Below, in pieces: positions 1-7,129 of a stretch of DNA of 64,000 bases. Each line of letters starts with the position of its first letter. Position 1 is the first letter of the stretch. Where the stretch lies: the NCBI RefSeq assembly GCF_003261575.2, contig NZ_CP036175.1, positions 3,224,001 through 3,288,000 of the forward strand. The letters run 5' to 3'. The translations under genes were made by a program, and so were the position numbers. This DNA comes from Klebsiella huaxiensis. GTDB lineage: Bacteria; Pseudomonadota; Gammaproteobacteria; Enterobacterales; Enterobacteriaceae. The notes beneath the pieces are model-generated. The model made no database searches. It saw only the letters and a program-made list of their open reading frames with translations, and was not told the DNA's origin.

Positions 1-186
1 GGCGCAAAAACCTCGCCCTGCACCGGTGATCAGCAGGCAGCGAATGGTGTCGTCGCGTTCAGCCTGTTTCAGGCACTCGGAGAGCTGCTGGTGCATGGCG
101 TCGTTAAAGCTGTTGAGCCTGTCCGGGCGGTTCAGGGTGATGGTCATCACGCCCTGGTCGATATCGCTAAGAATGAATGCGTCCAC
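1..186 (-). CDS. paaG: PaaG, ring-1,2-epoxyphenylacetyl-CoA isomerase (N-terminal part)
   Basis: Partial gene cut by the window edge; 62 N-terminal residues are visible. The product isomerises ring-1,2-epoxyphenylacetyl-CoA to the oxepin-CoA in aerobic phenylacetate degradation. The visible part is a crotonase-fold N-terminus: a TITLNRP-type strand, then LLITGAGRGFCA, the start of the first oxyanion-hole region. I chose the GTG at 184-186 because AAAGGACG lies just upstream and the start falls 2 nt after the paaF stop, as expected for a coupled operon. E. coli PaaG has a near-identical N-terminal region as I remember it. Confidence 0.93.
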   Translation of the reverse strand, partial: MDAFILSDIDQGVMTITLNRPDRLNSFNDAMHQQLSECLKQAERDDTIRCLLITGAGRGFCA

Positions 187-188
187 GG

Positions 189-956
189 TTAACGTCCTTT
201 GAAAGCTGGGGTGCGTTTTTCTAAAAAGGCAGCAATGCCTTCGCGACGGTCTTCGGTGGCGCTGAGCAGCGTAAACAGCTGACGCTCCTGCGTTAGCCCA
301 GCCTGCAAGCTCACTTCCTGCGCCAGACGCAGCGACTGTTTGGCGGCACGCAGCGCCAGCGGTGAGTGACGGGCAATGGTCGCCGCCAGTTTCAGCGCGT
401 ATTCGTCAGAGAGGTTGGCCGGATGGATATCGCTAACCAGCCCGGCCTGCTGCGCGCGTTCGGCATCAATGCTTTCGCCGCTCAGCACCATGCGGCTGGC
501 CAGTGCTTTCCCGACGCTGCGAATCAAGCGCTGAGTCCCACCTGCCCCTGGCATGGTGCCAAGGGTGATTTCCGGCAGACCAAAGCGAGCGTTATCCCCG
601 GCAATCACCAGGTCGCACAGCAGCGCCAGCTCGCAGCCCGCGCCCAGCGCGTAGCCGTTGACTACCGCAATCAGCGGCTTATTGAAGACATCGATACGCG
701 CCCATAAGCGCGGGCGAATATCGTCGAAGGTGGCGGGCAGGTCTTTTTCCGCCATTTCGTTAAGATCGGCACCGGCAGCAAAGTAGCGCGGGTTGCCGCT
801 TATCACACAGACGCTCACGCTTGAGTCCCCCGCCGCACTTTCCAGCGCTTCGGCAAGCTGGGTCAACAGCGCGTTATTCAGCGCATTACGCGCCTGCGGA
901 CGGTTCAGCGTCAGCTGTAAAACACGGTCGTGACGGGTTATCAGCAGTTCGTTCAT
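189..956 (-). CDS. paaF: PaaF, 2,3-dehydroadipyl-CoA hydratase
   Basis: Crotonase-family enoyl-CoA hydratase of 255 aa, the normal length. It hydrates 2,3-dehydroadipyl-CoA to 3-hydroxyadipyl-CoA late in phenylacetate catabolism. Visible features: LTLNRPQARNAL at the N-terminus, the oxyanion-hole segment AAGADLNEMA near residues 60-70, and the second one, GYALGAGCELAL, near 100-112, with FGLPEITLG following. The start overlaps the paaE stop by 4 nt (ATGA), which implies translational coupling in paaABCDEFG. Cytoplasmic. Confidence 0.95.
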   Translation of the reverse strand: MNELLITRHDRVLQLTLNRPQARNALNNALLTQLAEALESAAGDSSVSVCVISGNPRYFAAGADLNEMAEKDLPATFDDIRPRLWARIDVFNKPLIAVVNGYALGAGCELALLCDLVIAGDNARFGLPEITLGTMPGAGGTQRLIRSVGKALASRMVLSGESIDAERAQQAGLVSDIHPANLSDEYALKLAATIARHSPLALRAAKQSLRLAQEVSLQAGLTQERQLFTLLSATEDRREGIAAFLEKRTPAFKGR

Positions 957-2023
957 GCCATCCCCCGCGCGTCAAAGTCGACCACCACATCGCCGCTGGT
1001 TGGCAGCGCCTGACAGCTCAGCACATAGCCCGCCGCCAGTTCATCGGCTTCGAGGCTGTAGTTCGCCGCCATCGCCACTTCGCCGCGTACCACTTTGCAT
1101 TTACAGGTGGCGCAGACGCCGCCTTTGCAGGCAAACGGCAGGTCGGCACCCTGTCGCAGCGCGGCATCAAGAATGCTGTCGTCTTGCGCACTCAGGGCAA
1201 TGGTTCTTTCGCGACCGTCCTGGCGAATCGTCACCGTACGTCCTTCGGCCTGTACGCCGGTGGCGCGCTTGACGCTGGTTCCCGGCGTATTGAAACGCTC
1301 GAGGTGAATGGCTTTTTCCGGCATCCCCAGCGCACGCAGCGTGGTTTCTGCGTCATCCATCATCGCCGACGGGCCGCAAATAAAGGCGTCGTCAAAGCGG
1401 CTGAAATCGAGCAGATGTTCAGACAGCGCACGCAGTTTGTCGCCGTCGATGCGGCCCTGTAGCAGATCGCTGTCCATCGACTCCTGACTGAACAGATGAA
1501 TCACCTGTAAACGCTGAGGATAGCGGTCTTTCAGGTCAGCCAGCGCCTGGCGGAACATCATGCTGTGGCTGCTGCGGTTGCCATAAATCAGGGTGAAGCG
1601 GCTATCAGATTCAATCGTCAGCGTGGCTTCGATTATCGCCATCATCGGCGTGATGCCAGATCCGGCGGCAATCGCCAGATAGTTAGCGTTACGTCCAGCC
1701 TGTGGCAGGTAGCCAAAGTGGCCCTGCGGCACCATCACCTCAAATGCCATACCCTGCTGGATATCGCTCTGGGCAAAGCGCGAGAAACGCCCGCCGTCGA
1801 TGGCTTTCACCGCCACGCTAATCTCAGCAGGCGAGCGGCTGCGGCAGATGGAGTAGCAGCGCCTAAGTTCTTCGCCACCAATGCGTGTTTTCAGCGTCAG
1901 ATGCTGGCCCGGACGAAAGGCGTATTCATGACGCAGCGCGTCGGGAATGGCAAAGGTGATGGTCACCGCATCGCGGGTTTCCGGCTCAACGTTTGCCACG
2001 GTAAGCGAATGAAATGTTGTCAT
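953..2023 (-). CDS. paaE: PaaE, phenylacetyl-CoA epoxidase reductase subunit
   Basis: NAD(P)H-dependent flavin/iron-sulfur reductase (356 aa) that feeds electrons to the PaaABC(D) di-iron epoxidase. From N to C: an FAD-binding barrel with the RCYSICRS flavin motif (about 60-67), a nucleotide-binding domain with AAGSGITPMMA (about 120) and FICGPSAMMD (about 225), and a C-terminal plant-type 2Fe-2S ferredoxin domain with CKGGVCATCKC and a distal LSCQ cysteine. The frame is open for another 50 codons upstream, but the ATG at 2021-2023 gives exactly the E. coli length and the family N-terminus MTTFHSL, so I use it. Its stop overlaps the paaF start. Confidence 0.95.
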   Translation of the reverse strand: MTTFHSLTVANVEPETRDAVTITFAIPDALRHEYAFRPGQHLTLKTRIGGEELRRCYSICRSRSPAEISVAVKAIDGGRFSRFAQSDIQQGMAFEVMVPQGHFGYLPQAGRNANYLAIAAGSGITPMMAIIEATLTIESDSRFTLIYGNRSSHSMMFRQALADLKDRYPQRLQVIHLFSQESMDSDLLQGRIDGDKLRALSEHLLDFSRFDDAFICGPSAMMDDAETTLRALGMPEKAIHLERFNTPGTSVKRATGVQAEGRTVTIRQDGRERTIALSAQDDSILDAALRQGADLPFACKGGVCATCKCKVVRGEVAMAANYSLEADELAAGYVLSCQALPTSGDVVVDFDARGMA

Positions 2024-2030
2024 CGCAGCC

Positions 2031-2531
2031 TCAAATACATTTAAAGTAATCAAAGGGTTCACGGCAACTTTCGCAGCGATACAGCGCTTTGCAGGCCGTG
2101 GAACCGAATTCACTGATAAGCGAAGTGTGAGTGCTGCCGCAGCGCGGACAGAGCACATCCTTCGGCATCTCATCGGCGTGACAGACGTGGGCCTGTGGCG
2201 GGCTGATGCCGTACTGACGCAGGCGCTCTCGGGCGTCCGGGCTCATCCAGTCGGTGGTCCACGCTGGGTCAAGCTGCAGCACAATGTGCACTGGCGTAAA
2301 ACCGTGTTCGCTCATCACCTCGCGGATCTCACCCAGCAGATGTTCGGTCGCCGGGCAGCCGGAATAGGTTGGCGTGAAGCCAATCACCCAGCCGTCGCCG
2401 TGTTGTTCCACACTGCGCACCATGCCGAGGTCGGTAATGGTCAGCACCGGGACCTCCGGGTCGGGGATAGCGCTTAGCAATCCCCAAATGGTATGCACCT
2501 CAGCGGGTGCGATGGCGGCAAGACGTTGCAT
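2031..2531 (-). CDS. paaD: PaaD, epoxidase maturation protein (SufT/MIP18-like)
   Basis: Protein of 166 aa with an N-terminal MIP18/DUF59 domain (IPDPEVPVLTITDLGMV near residues 22-38 and the SGCPATE loop near 58) and a C-terminal zinc-ribbon-like four-cysteine module (CPRCGS ... CESC, final Cys two residues from the end). Members of this family assist metal-centre assembly, and PaaD is required for phenylacetyl-CoA epoxidase activity in E. coli. A strong GGAGG sits 5 nt before the ATG. It lies 12 nt downstream of paaC in the same operon. Confidence 0.94.
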   Translation of the reverse strand: MQRLAAIAPAEVHTIWGLLSAIPDPEVPVLTITDLGMVRSVEQHGDGWVIGFTPTYSGCPATEHLLGEIREVMSEHGFTPVHIVLQLDPAWTTDWMSPDARERLRQYGISPPQAHVCHADEMPKDVLCPRCGSTHTSLISEFGSTACKALYRCESCREPFDYFKCI

Positions 2532-2543
2532 AGCGACCTCCGT

Positions 2544-3299
2544 TTACCACTGCTGACCGGGGTAAGCACGCTGCAGGTACTGCATCTCGGCCAGCATTGG
2601 CCCCAGATGTTCACTGTGCAGCCCCTGTTTGCCGCCGCTGCGAAACGCCGCTTCTTGCGGGATCTGCAAACCGGAATCGAGCAGCGCGGTGTGTACCGTT
2701 GCCTGCCATTCAGCCTGTAGTTCACGCGGATCGACGGCGATCCCCTGCTCAACTAAGGCGATCTCCAGCTCATCGGCCAGGAACAGCTCGCCAGTGAAAC
2801 GCCACAGGCTATCAACCGCCTGCTGCATCAGGTTTGCCGAGAGCTCCGTGCCGTTACCCAGACGCTCCAGCCAGCCGCGGCTAAAGCGCTGGTGATAGCG
2901 CACTTCTTTCAACCCTTTGGCGGCGATGGCAGCAAGCTGCGCATCGCGGCTGCTCACCAGGCGGCTGAACAGCGCCACGTGCCAGGCGTCGATAAAGAAC
3001 TGACGGGCGATGGTGTCGGCAAAGTTTCCGTTCGGCAGTTCGACCAGCAGCAGATTGCGGAACTGGCGTTCATCGCGACCAAAGGCCAGCGTGTCTTCGT
3101 CGCCGCTGCCGTTAAGCTCGGCGGCATAGCTGAGAAGATTGCGCGCCTGACCCAGCAGGTCGAGGGCGATATTGGTCAGCGCCAGATCGATCTCCAGCTC
3201 CGGCGCATGACCGCACCATTGGCCTAAACGCTGGGCCAGCACCAGGCCGTTATCGCCGAGGCGCAGGGCATAGGTTGCAACGGGATTGGTATTGTTCAT
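2544..3299 (-). CDS. paaC: PaaC, epoxidase structural subunit
   Basis: Ferritin-like subunit (251 aa) that pairs with PaaA in the phenylacetyl-CoA 1,2-epoxidase. It contains the family strings YALRLGDNGLVLAQRLGQWCGHAPELE (split across residues 10-35) and LLGQARNLLSYAAEL, plus RYHQRFSRGWLERLGNGT around 140-155. PaaC keeps the fold but does not form the catalytic di-iron site; that is established for the family, not shown here. I start at ATG 3297-3299; longer in-frame readings upstream lie inside paaB. Confidence 0.94.
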   Translation of the reverse strand: MNNTNPVATYALRLGDNGLVLAQRLGQWCGHAPELEIDLALTNIALDLLGQARNLLSYAAELNGSGDEDTLAFGRDERQFRNLLLVELPNGNFADTIARQFFIDAWHVALFSRLVSSRDAQLAAIAAKGLKEVRYHQRFSRGWLERLGNGTELSANLMQQAVDSLWRFTGELFLADELEIALVEQGIAVDPRELQAEWQATVHTALLDSGLQIPQEAAFRSGGKQGLHSEHLGPMLAEMQYLQRAYPGQQW

Positions 3300-3306
3300 C
3301 GTTGCC

Positions 3307-3594
3307 TCACATATGTTCCATGCCGTCCGGCACGGTATAGAACGTTGGGTGGCGGTAGACTTTGCTCTCTGCGGGATCGAAAAACTCACCGCGTTCTTCC
3401 GGTTGCGAAGCCACTATTTCGCTCGCTTTCACCACCCAAATCGAACAACCTTCGCTGCGGCGGGTGTAGGCATCGCGCGCGTTTTCCAGCGCCATCTGGT
3501 CATCGGCGGCGTGCAGGCTGCCGACGTGGCGGTGAGACAAACCTTGTTTGCTGCGGACAAACACTTCGTATAACGGCCAGTATGTTTTGCTCAT
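3307..3594 (-). CDS. paaB: PaaB, epoxidase small bridging subunit
   Basis: Small protein of 95 aa that bridges PaaAC dimers in the phenylacetyl-CoA epoxidase complex. Sequence begins SKTYWPLYEVFVRSKQGLSH and continues with the conserved HVGSLHAADDQMALENARD stretch; the length equals that of E. coli PaaB. The start at 3594 places it 11 nt after paaA; the frame is open further upstream but that part overlaps paaA in another frame. Confidence 0.94.
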   Translation of the reverse strand: MSKTYWPLYEVFVRSKQGLSHRHVGSLHAADDQMALENARDAYTRRSEGCSIWVVKASEIVASQPEERGEFFDPAESKVYRHPTFYTVPDGMEHM

Positions 3595-3605
3595 CTTTAT
3601 TCTCC

Positions 3606-4535
3606 TCAGGCGGCGTCGCGAGCCTGCTGTTTTTCGGCATGCGCCAGCGCGGCTTCGCGCACCCATGCCCCCTCTTCCCAGGCCTTGCGCTTGGCGCCCA
3701 GACGTTCGTGGTTGCAAATACCACGCCCGTTGATGACTTCATTCAGTTCCTGCCAGTCGATTTCGCCGTAGCGATAGTGACCGGTGGCCTCGTCCAGATA
3801 GAGGTCCGCATCCGGTACTTTCATACCGAGAATCTCTACCTGCGGGACGGTGTTATCGACAAAGCGCTGACGCAGCTCGTCGTTGGAGTGCAGTTTGATT
3901 TTCCACGCCATGCTGCGGGCGCTATTGGGTGAGTTGTCATCGCTCGGGCCGAACATCATCAGCGCGGGCCACCAGAAGCGGTCAATCGCGTCCTGCAACA
4001 TCTGACGCTGTTCTTCGCTCCCTGCCGCCAGCGCCATGCAGGCTTCAAACCCCTGGCGCTGGTGAAAGCTCTCTTCTTTGCAGATTTTGACCATCGCCCG
4101 GGCGTACGGCCCGTAGGAGGTTCGGCACAGCGCCACCTGATTGACAATCGCCGCGCCGTCCACCAGCCAGCCGATAACGCCGATATCCGCCCAGGTCAGG
4201 GTTGGGTAATTAAAAATGGATGAGTACTTCATCTTGCCGTCGAGCATTTTCTGATACAGGTCTTCACGGGCGCAGCCGAGGGTTTCGGCGGCGCTGTAGA
4301 GGTACAGGCCATGTCCGGCTTCGTCCTGCACTTTCGCCAGCAGAATCGCTTTGCGGCGCAGCGTCGGCGCGCGAGTGATCCAGTTACCTTCCGGCAGCAT
4401 GCCGACGATTTCCGAGTGCGCGTGCTGGCCAATCTGGCGGATTAGCGTTTTGCGGTAGGCATCCGGCATCCAGTCCTGCGGTTCGATGGCTGTATCCTGC
4501 GCGATGCGCTGGTCAAAGCAGTGTTGTTCTGTCAC
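3606..4535 (-). CDS. paaA: PaaA, phenylacetyl-CoA epoxidase catalytic subunit
   Basis: Catalytic di-iron oxygenase subunit (309 aa, same length as in E. coli) forming ring-1,2-epoxyphenylacetyl-CoA from phenylacetyl-CoA and O2. Ferritin-like iron ligands are visible: KVQDEAGHGLYLYSAAE (an ExxH near residue 72-75) and KEESFHQRQGFEA (a second E..H motif near 150). First gene of the catabolic operon, divergent from paaZ, with a PaaX operator 13-51 nt upstream of its start codon. Confidence 0.96.
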   Translation of the reverse strand: MTEQHCFDQRIAQDTAIEPQDWMPDAYRKTLIRQIGQHAHSEIVGMLPEGNWITRAPTLRRKAILLAKVQDEAGHGLYLYSAAETLGCAREDLYQKMLDGKMKYSSIFNYPTLTWADIGVIGWLVDGAAIVNQVALCRTSYGPYARAMVKICKEESFHQRQGFEACMALAAGSEEQRQMLQDAIDRFWWPALMMFGPSDDNSPNSARSMAWKIKLHSNDELRQRFVDNTVPQVEILGMKVPDADLYLDEATGHYRYGEIDWQELNEVINGRGICNHERLGAKRKAWEEGAWVREAALAHAEKQQARDAA

Positions 4536-4547
4536 GTCATCACCTTA

Positions 4548-4586
4548 TGATTCCGATAAATTCAACAAATCATTTTTTGCGAATCA
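4548..4586 (-). promoter_or_regulatory. PaaX operator in the paaA promoter region
   Basis: TGATTC at 4548-4553 and GAATCA at 4581-4586 are separated by exactly 27 nt, giving TGATTC-N27-GAATCA. This is the motif described for the GntR-type repressor PaaX (inducer phenylacetyl-CoA) at the E. coli paa promoters, as I recall it. The site is 13-51 nt upstream of the paaA start codon. A second TGATTC half lies at 4765-4770 before paaZ, but the partner half there is not recognisable (CGTAAC at the expected place). The 4587-4764 stretch is very AT-rich, compatible with IHF binding; I could not fix a CRP site. Confidence 0.75.
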
Positions 4587-4820
4587 CTTTGTTTTATAAA
4601 AGTTACATCTTAGTTAAATAAAACCACAAATTTTGTTTGTGAATTTTGTGATGAGTACCGCAAAGGTCTTTATAAATTTCTTTGTAAACAATAATATATC
4701 GTTATTGAAGAAGGTGTTCGCGATCGCATTGTTAATAAATTATTAAAATCAAGCTTGCATTTTATGATTCAGAAAAGAACTATTTATAGCGAGATTACGT
4801 AACATATCTGGAGAGTAACC

Positions 4821-6866
4821 ATGCAGCAGTTAGCCAGCTATTTATCCGGTGCCTGGCAGACCGGCCGGGGGCGCACCCGTACCATTCATCACGCCATCAG
4901 CGGCGAAGCGCTGTGGGAAGTGACCAGCGAAGGGCTGGATATGGCGCAGGCGCGTCGCTTCGCCATCGAGCACGGCGGCAAAGCGTTACAGGCGATGACC
5001 TTTATTGAACGCAGCGCGATGTTAAAAGCGGTGGCGAAACATTTGCTGGAGCTGAAGGCTGATTTCTATGCCATTTCCAGTGAGACCGGCGCGACGCGTG
5101 CGGATAGCTGGGTGGATATTGAAGGCGGTATTGGTACCCTCTTCACCTACGCCGGGCTGGGCAGCCGTGAACTGCCTGACGATACCCTGTGGCCGGAAGA
5201 TGAGCTGATCCCCCTGTCCAAACAGGGCGGCTTTGCCGCGCGTCACGTGCTGACCTCAAAATCCGGCGTGGCGGTGCATATCAACGCCTTTAACTTCCCC
5301 TGCTGGGGCATGCTAGAAAAGCTGGCCCCAACCTGGCTTGCCGGGATGCCCGCGATAATCAAACCGGCCACCGCCACCGCGCAACTGACTCAGGCGATGG
5401 TCAAAGCGATTATCGACAGCGGGCTGGTGCCGGACGGTGCGATTAGCCTGATTTGCGGCGGCGCGGGCGACCTGCTCGACCAGCTTGACCATCAGGACGT
5501 GGTGACCTTTACCGGCTCGGCGCATACCGGACAGCAACTGCGCGTGCATCCCAATCTGGTGGCGAAATCGGTCCCCTTCACCATGGAAGCGGACTCGCTA
5601 AACTGCTGCGTGTTGGGTGAAGACGTGACGCCGGAACAGCCGGAATTCGCGCTGTTTATCCGTGAAGTGGTACGCGAGATGACCGCCAAAGCCGGGCAAA
5701 AATGTACTGCCATTCGCCGCATTATCGTACCGCAGGCGCAGGTCAACGCGGTGAGCGAGGCGCTAATTGCCCGCCTGCAAAAAGTAGTGGTCGGCGACCC
5801 GGCGCAGGAAGGCGTGAAGATGGGCGCGCTGGTCAATAGCGAGCAGCGTCAGGACGTACAGGATAATGTGAACCGTCTGGTGGAAGCCGGATGTGAAGTG
5901 TTGCTGGGCGGTAAAGCCGACCTTAGCGCCGCCGGAGCGTTCTTCCCGCCAACCCTGCTGTTCTGCCCGCAGCCGGATGAAGTGGCAGCGGTACACGCCA
6001 TTGAAGCCTTTGGTCCGGTGGCCACGCTGATGCCGTATCAGAATCGCGAGCACGCCATGGCGCTGGCTCGCGCCGGTGAAGGTAGCCTGGCGGGGACATT
6101 AGTGACGGCTGATGGCGTACTGGCGCGCGAATTTATTCTCGGCGCGGCTCGCGCCCACGGGCGTATTCAGGTGCTGAACGAAGAGTCATCCGTGGAATCC
6201 ACCGGCCACGGTTCCCCGCTGCCGCAGCTGGTACACGGCGGCCCGGGACGCGCGGGCGGCGGCGAAGAACTCGGCGGCCTGCGGGCAGTGAAGCACTACA
6301 TGCAGCGCACCGCGATTCAGGGCAGCCCGACCATGCTCGCCGCCATCGGCCAGCAGTGGGTACGCGGCGCGCAGGTGGTTGAAGACCGCATCCACCCGTT
6401 CCGCAAATATTTTGAAGAGATCCAGCCGGGCGACAGCCTGCTGACCCCGCGCCGCACGCTAACCGAGGCGGATATTGTCAATTTCGCCTGCCTGAGCGGC
6501 GATCACTTCTACGCCCATATGGATAAGATTGCCGCCGCAGAGTCGATTTTCGGCGAGCGCGTGGTTCACGGCTACTTCCTGATTTCCGCCGCAGCCGGGC
6601 TGTTTGTTGACGCCGGGGTCGGCCCGGTGATTGCCAACTACGGTATGGAAAATCTGCGCTTTATCGAGCCGGTAAAACCGGGCGACACCATCCAGGTGCG
6701 CTTGACCTGCAAGCGCAAAACGGTAAAACGCCAGCGCAGCGTCGAGGAGAAAGCGACCGGCGTTGTCGAGTGGGCGGTAGAGATTTTCAACCAGCACCAG
6801 CAGGCGGTGGCGCTGTACTCCATTTTGACGCTGGTCGCGCGTCAGAAAGGGGATTTCCCGGCTTAA
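4821..6866 (+). CDS. paaZ: PaaZ, bifunctional oxepin-CoA hydrolase / 3-oxo-5,6-dehydrosuberyl-CoA semialdehyde dehydrogenase
   Basis: Fusion protein of 681 aa that opens the oxepin-CoA ring and oxidises the resulting aldehyde. The N-terminal ALDH domain (about 1-520) has the catalytic Cys at residue 295 (GQKCTAIRR) and the general-base region TMEADSLN near 256. The C-terminal MaoC hot-dog domain (about 535-681) has LSGDHFYAHMD with Asp561 and His566, the same numbers as in E. coli PaaZ. GGAGAG precedes the ATG. Divergent from paaA; a T-tailed hairpin follows before tynA. Confidence 0.96.
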   Translation: MQQLASYLSGAWQTGRGRTRTIHHAISGEALWEVTSEGLDMAQARRFAIEHGGKALQAMTFIERSAMLKAVAKHLLELKADFYAISSETGATRADSWVDIEGGIGTLFTYAGLGSRELPDDTLWPEDELIPLSKQGGFAARHVLTSKSGVAVHINAFNFPCWGMLEKLAPTWLAGMPAIIKPATATAQLTQAMVKAIIDSGLVPDGAISLICGGAGDLLDQLDHQDVVTFTGSAHTGQQLRVHPNLVAKSVPFTMEADSLNCCVLGEDVTPEQPEFALFIREVVREMTAKAGQKCTAIRRIIVPQAQVNAVSEALIARLQKVVVGDPAQEGVKMGALVNSEQRQDVQDNVNRLVEAGCEVLLGGKADLSAAGAFFPPTLLFCPQPDEVAAVHAIEAFGPVATLMPYQNREHAMALARAGEGSLAGTLVTADGVLAREFILGAARAHGRIQVLNEESSVESTGHGSPLPQLVHGGPGRAGGGEELGGLRAVKHYMQRTAIQGSPTMLAAIGQQWVRGAQVVEDRIHPFRKYFEEIQPGDSLLTPRRTLTEADIVNFACLSGDHFYAHMDKIAAAESIFGERVVHGYFLISAAAGLFVDAGVGPVIANYGMENLRFIEPVKPGDTIQVRLTCKRKTVKRQRSVEEKATGVVEWAVEIFNQHQQAVALYSILTLVARQKGDFPA

Positions 6867-6878
6867 GTTCCGTGCGAT

Positions 6879-6959
6879 TGCCCGGTGGCGGCTTGCGCCT
6901 TACCGGGCCTACATTTGAGTTTGTAGGCCGGATAAGGCGCAAGCCGCCATCCGGCAAAA
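6879..6959. repeat. REP palindrome pair (BIME-like)
   Basis: Two inverted REP-type units facing each other: CCCGGTGGCGGCTTGCGCC TTACCGGGCCTAC and the inverse GTAGGCCGGATAAGGCGC AAGCCGCCATCCGGCA, separated by about 14 nt. This is the standard enteric intergenic repeat, here 13 nt downstream of paaZ. Confidence 0.9.
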
Positions 6960-6977
6960 CACCGACACCATCACCTG

Positions 6978-7001
6978 AATGCCTCTGCGGAGGCATTTTT
7001 T
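6978..7001 (+). terminator. Rho-independent terminator after paaZ
   Basis: Perfect 8-bp stem AATGCCTC / GAGGCATT with a TGCG loop, followed directly by a run of T. Placed 110 nt after paaZ and just before the FeaR-type sites of tynA, so it insulates tynA from paaZ transcription. Confidence 0.85.
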
Positions 7002-7006
7002 ATAAC

Positions 7007-7043
7007 TGGCATAACTGACCAATAACCTGGCAAGCGTGAGCAA
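7007..7043 (+). promoter_or_regulatory. Tandem FeaR-type sites upstream of tynA
   Basis: Two direct repeats with the pattern TGGCA-N4-TGA-N-CAA start at 7007 and 7028, that is 21 bp apart (two helical turns). They fit the FeaR motif TGNCA-N8-AAA that I recall from work in E. coli except that the last triplet is CAA. The same 21-bp-phased arrangement occurs before feaB at 45641-45677. Position is 87-123 nt upstream of the tynA start, suiting an AraC-family activator. Confidence 0.6.
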
Positions 7044-7129
7044 ACGTATCGTGACGTTTGGCTGTTAGGTTAAGAGACTGGAACCGAAAAGCCTGGCACG
7101 GCACAACATAACGATAAGATGAGGTCACA

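Noticed and set aside
821..1462. Long plus-strand open frames across paaE-paaF and other backbone genes
   Set aside because: They are antisense shadows of well-supported genes in GC-rich DNA, with no RBS or family features.
4600..4680. CRP site in the paaA-paaZ region
   Set aside because: TGTGA occurs twice close together but no TGTGA-N6-TCACA arrangement is visible.
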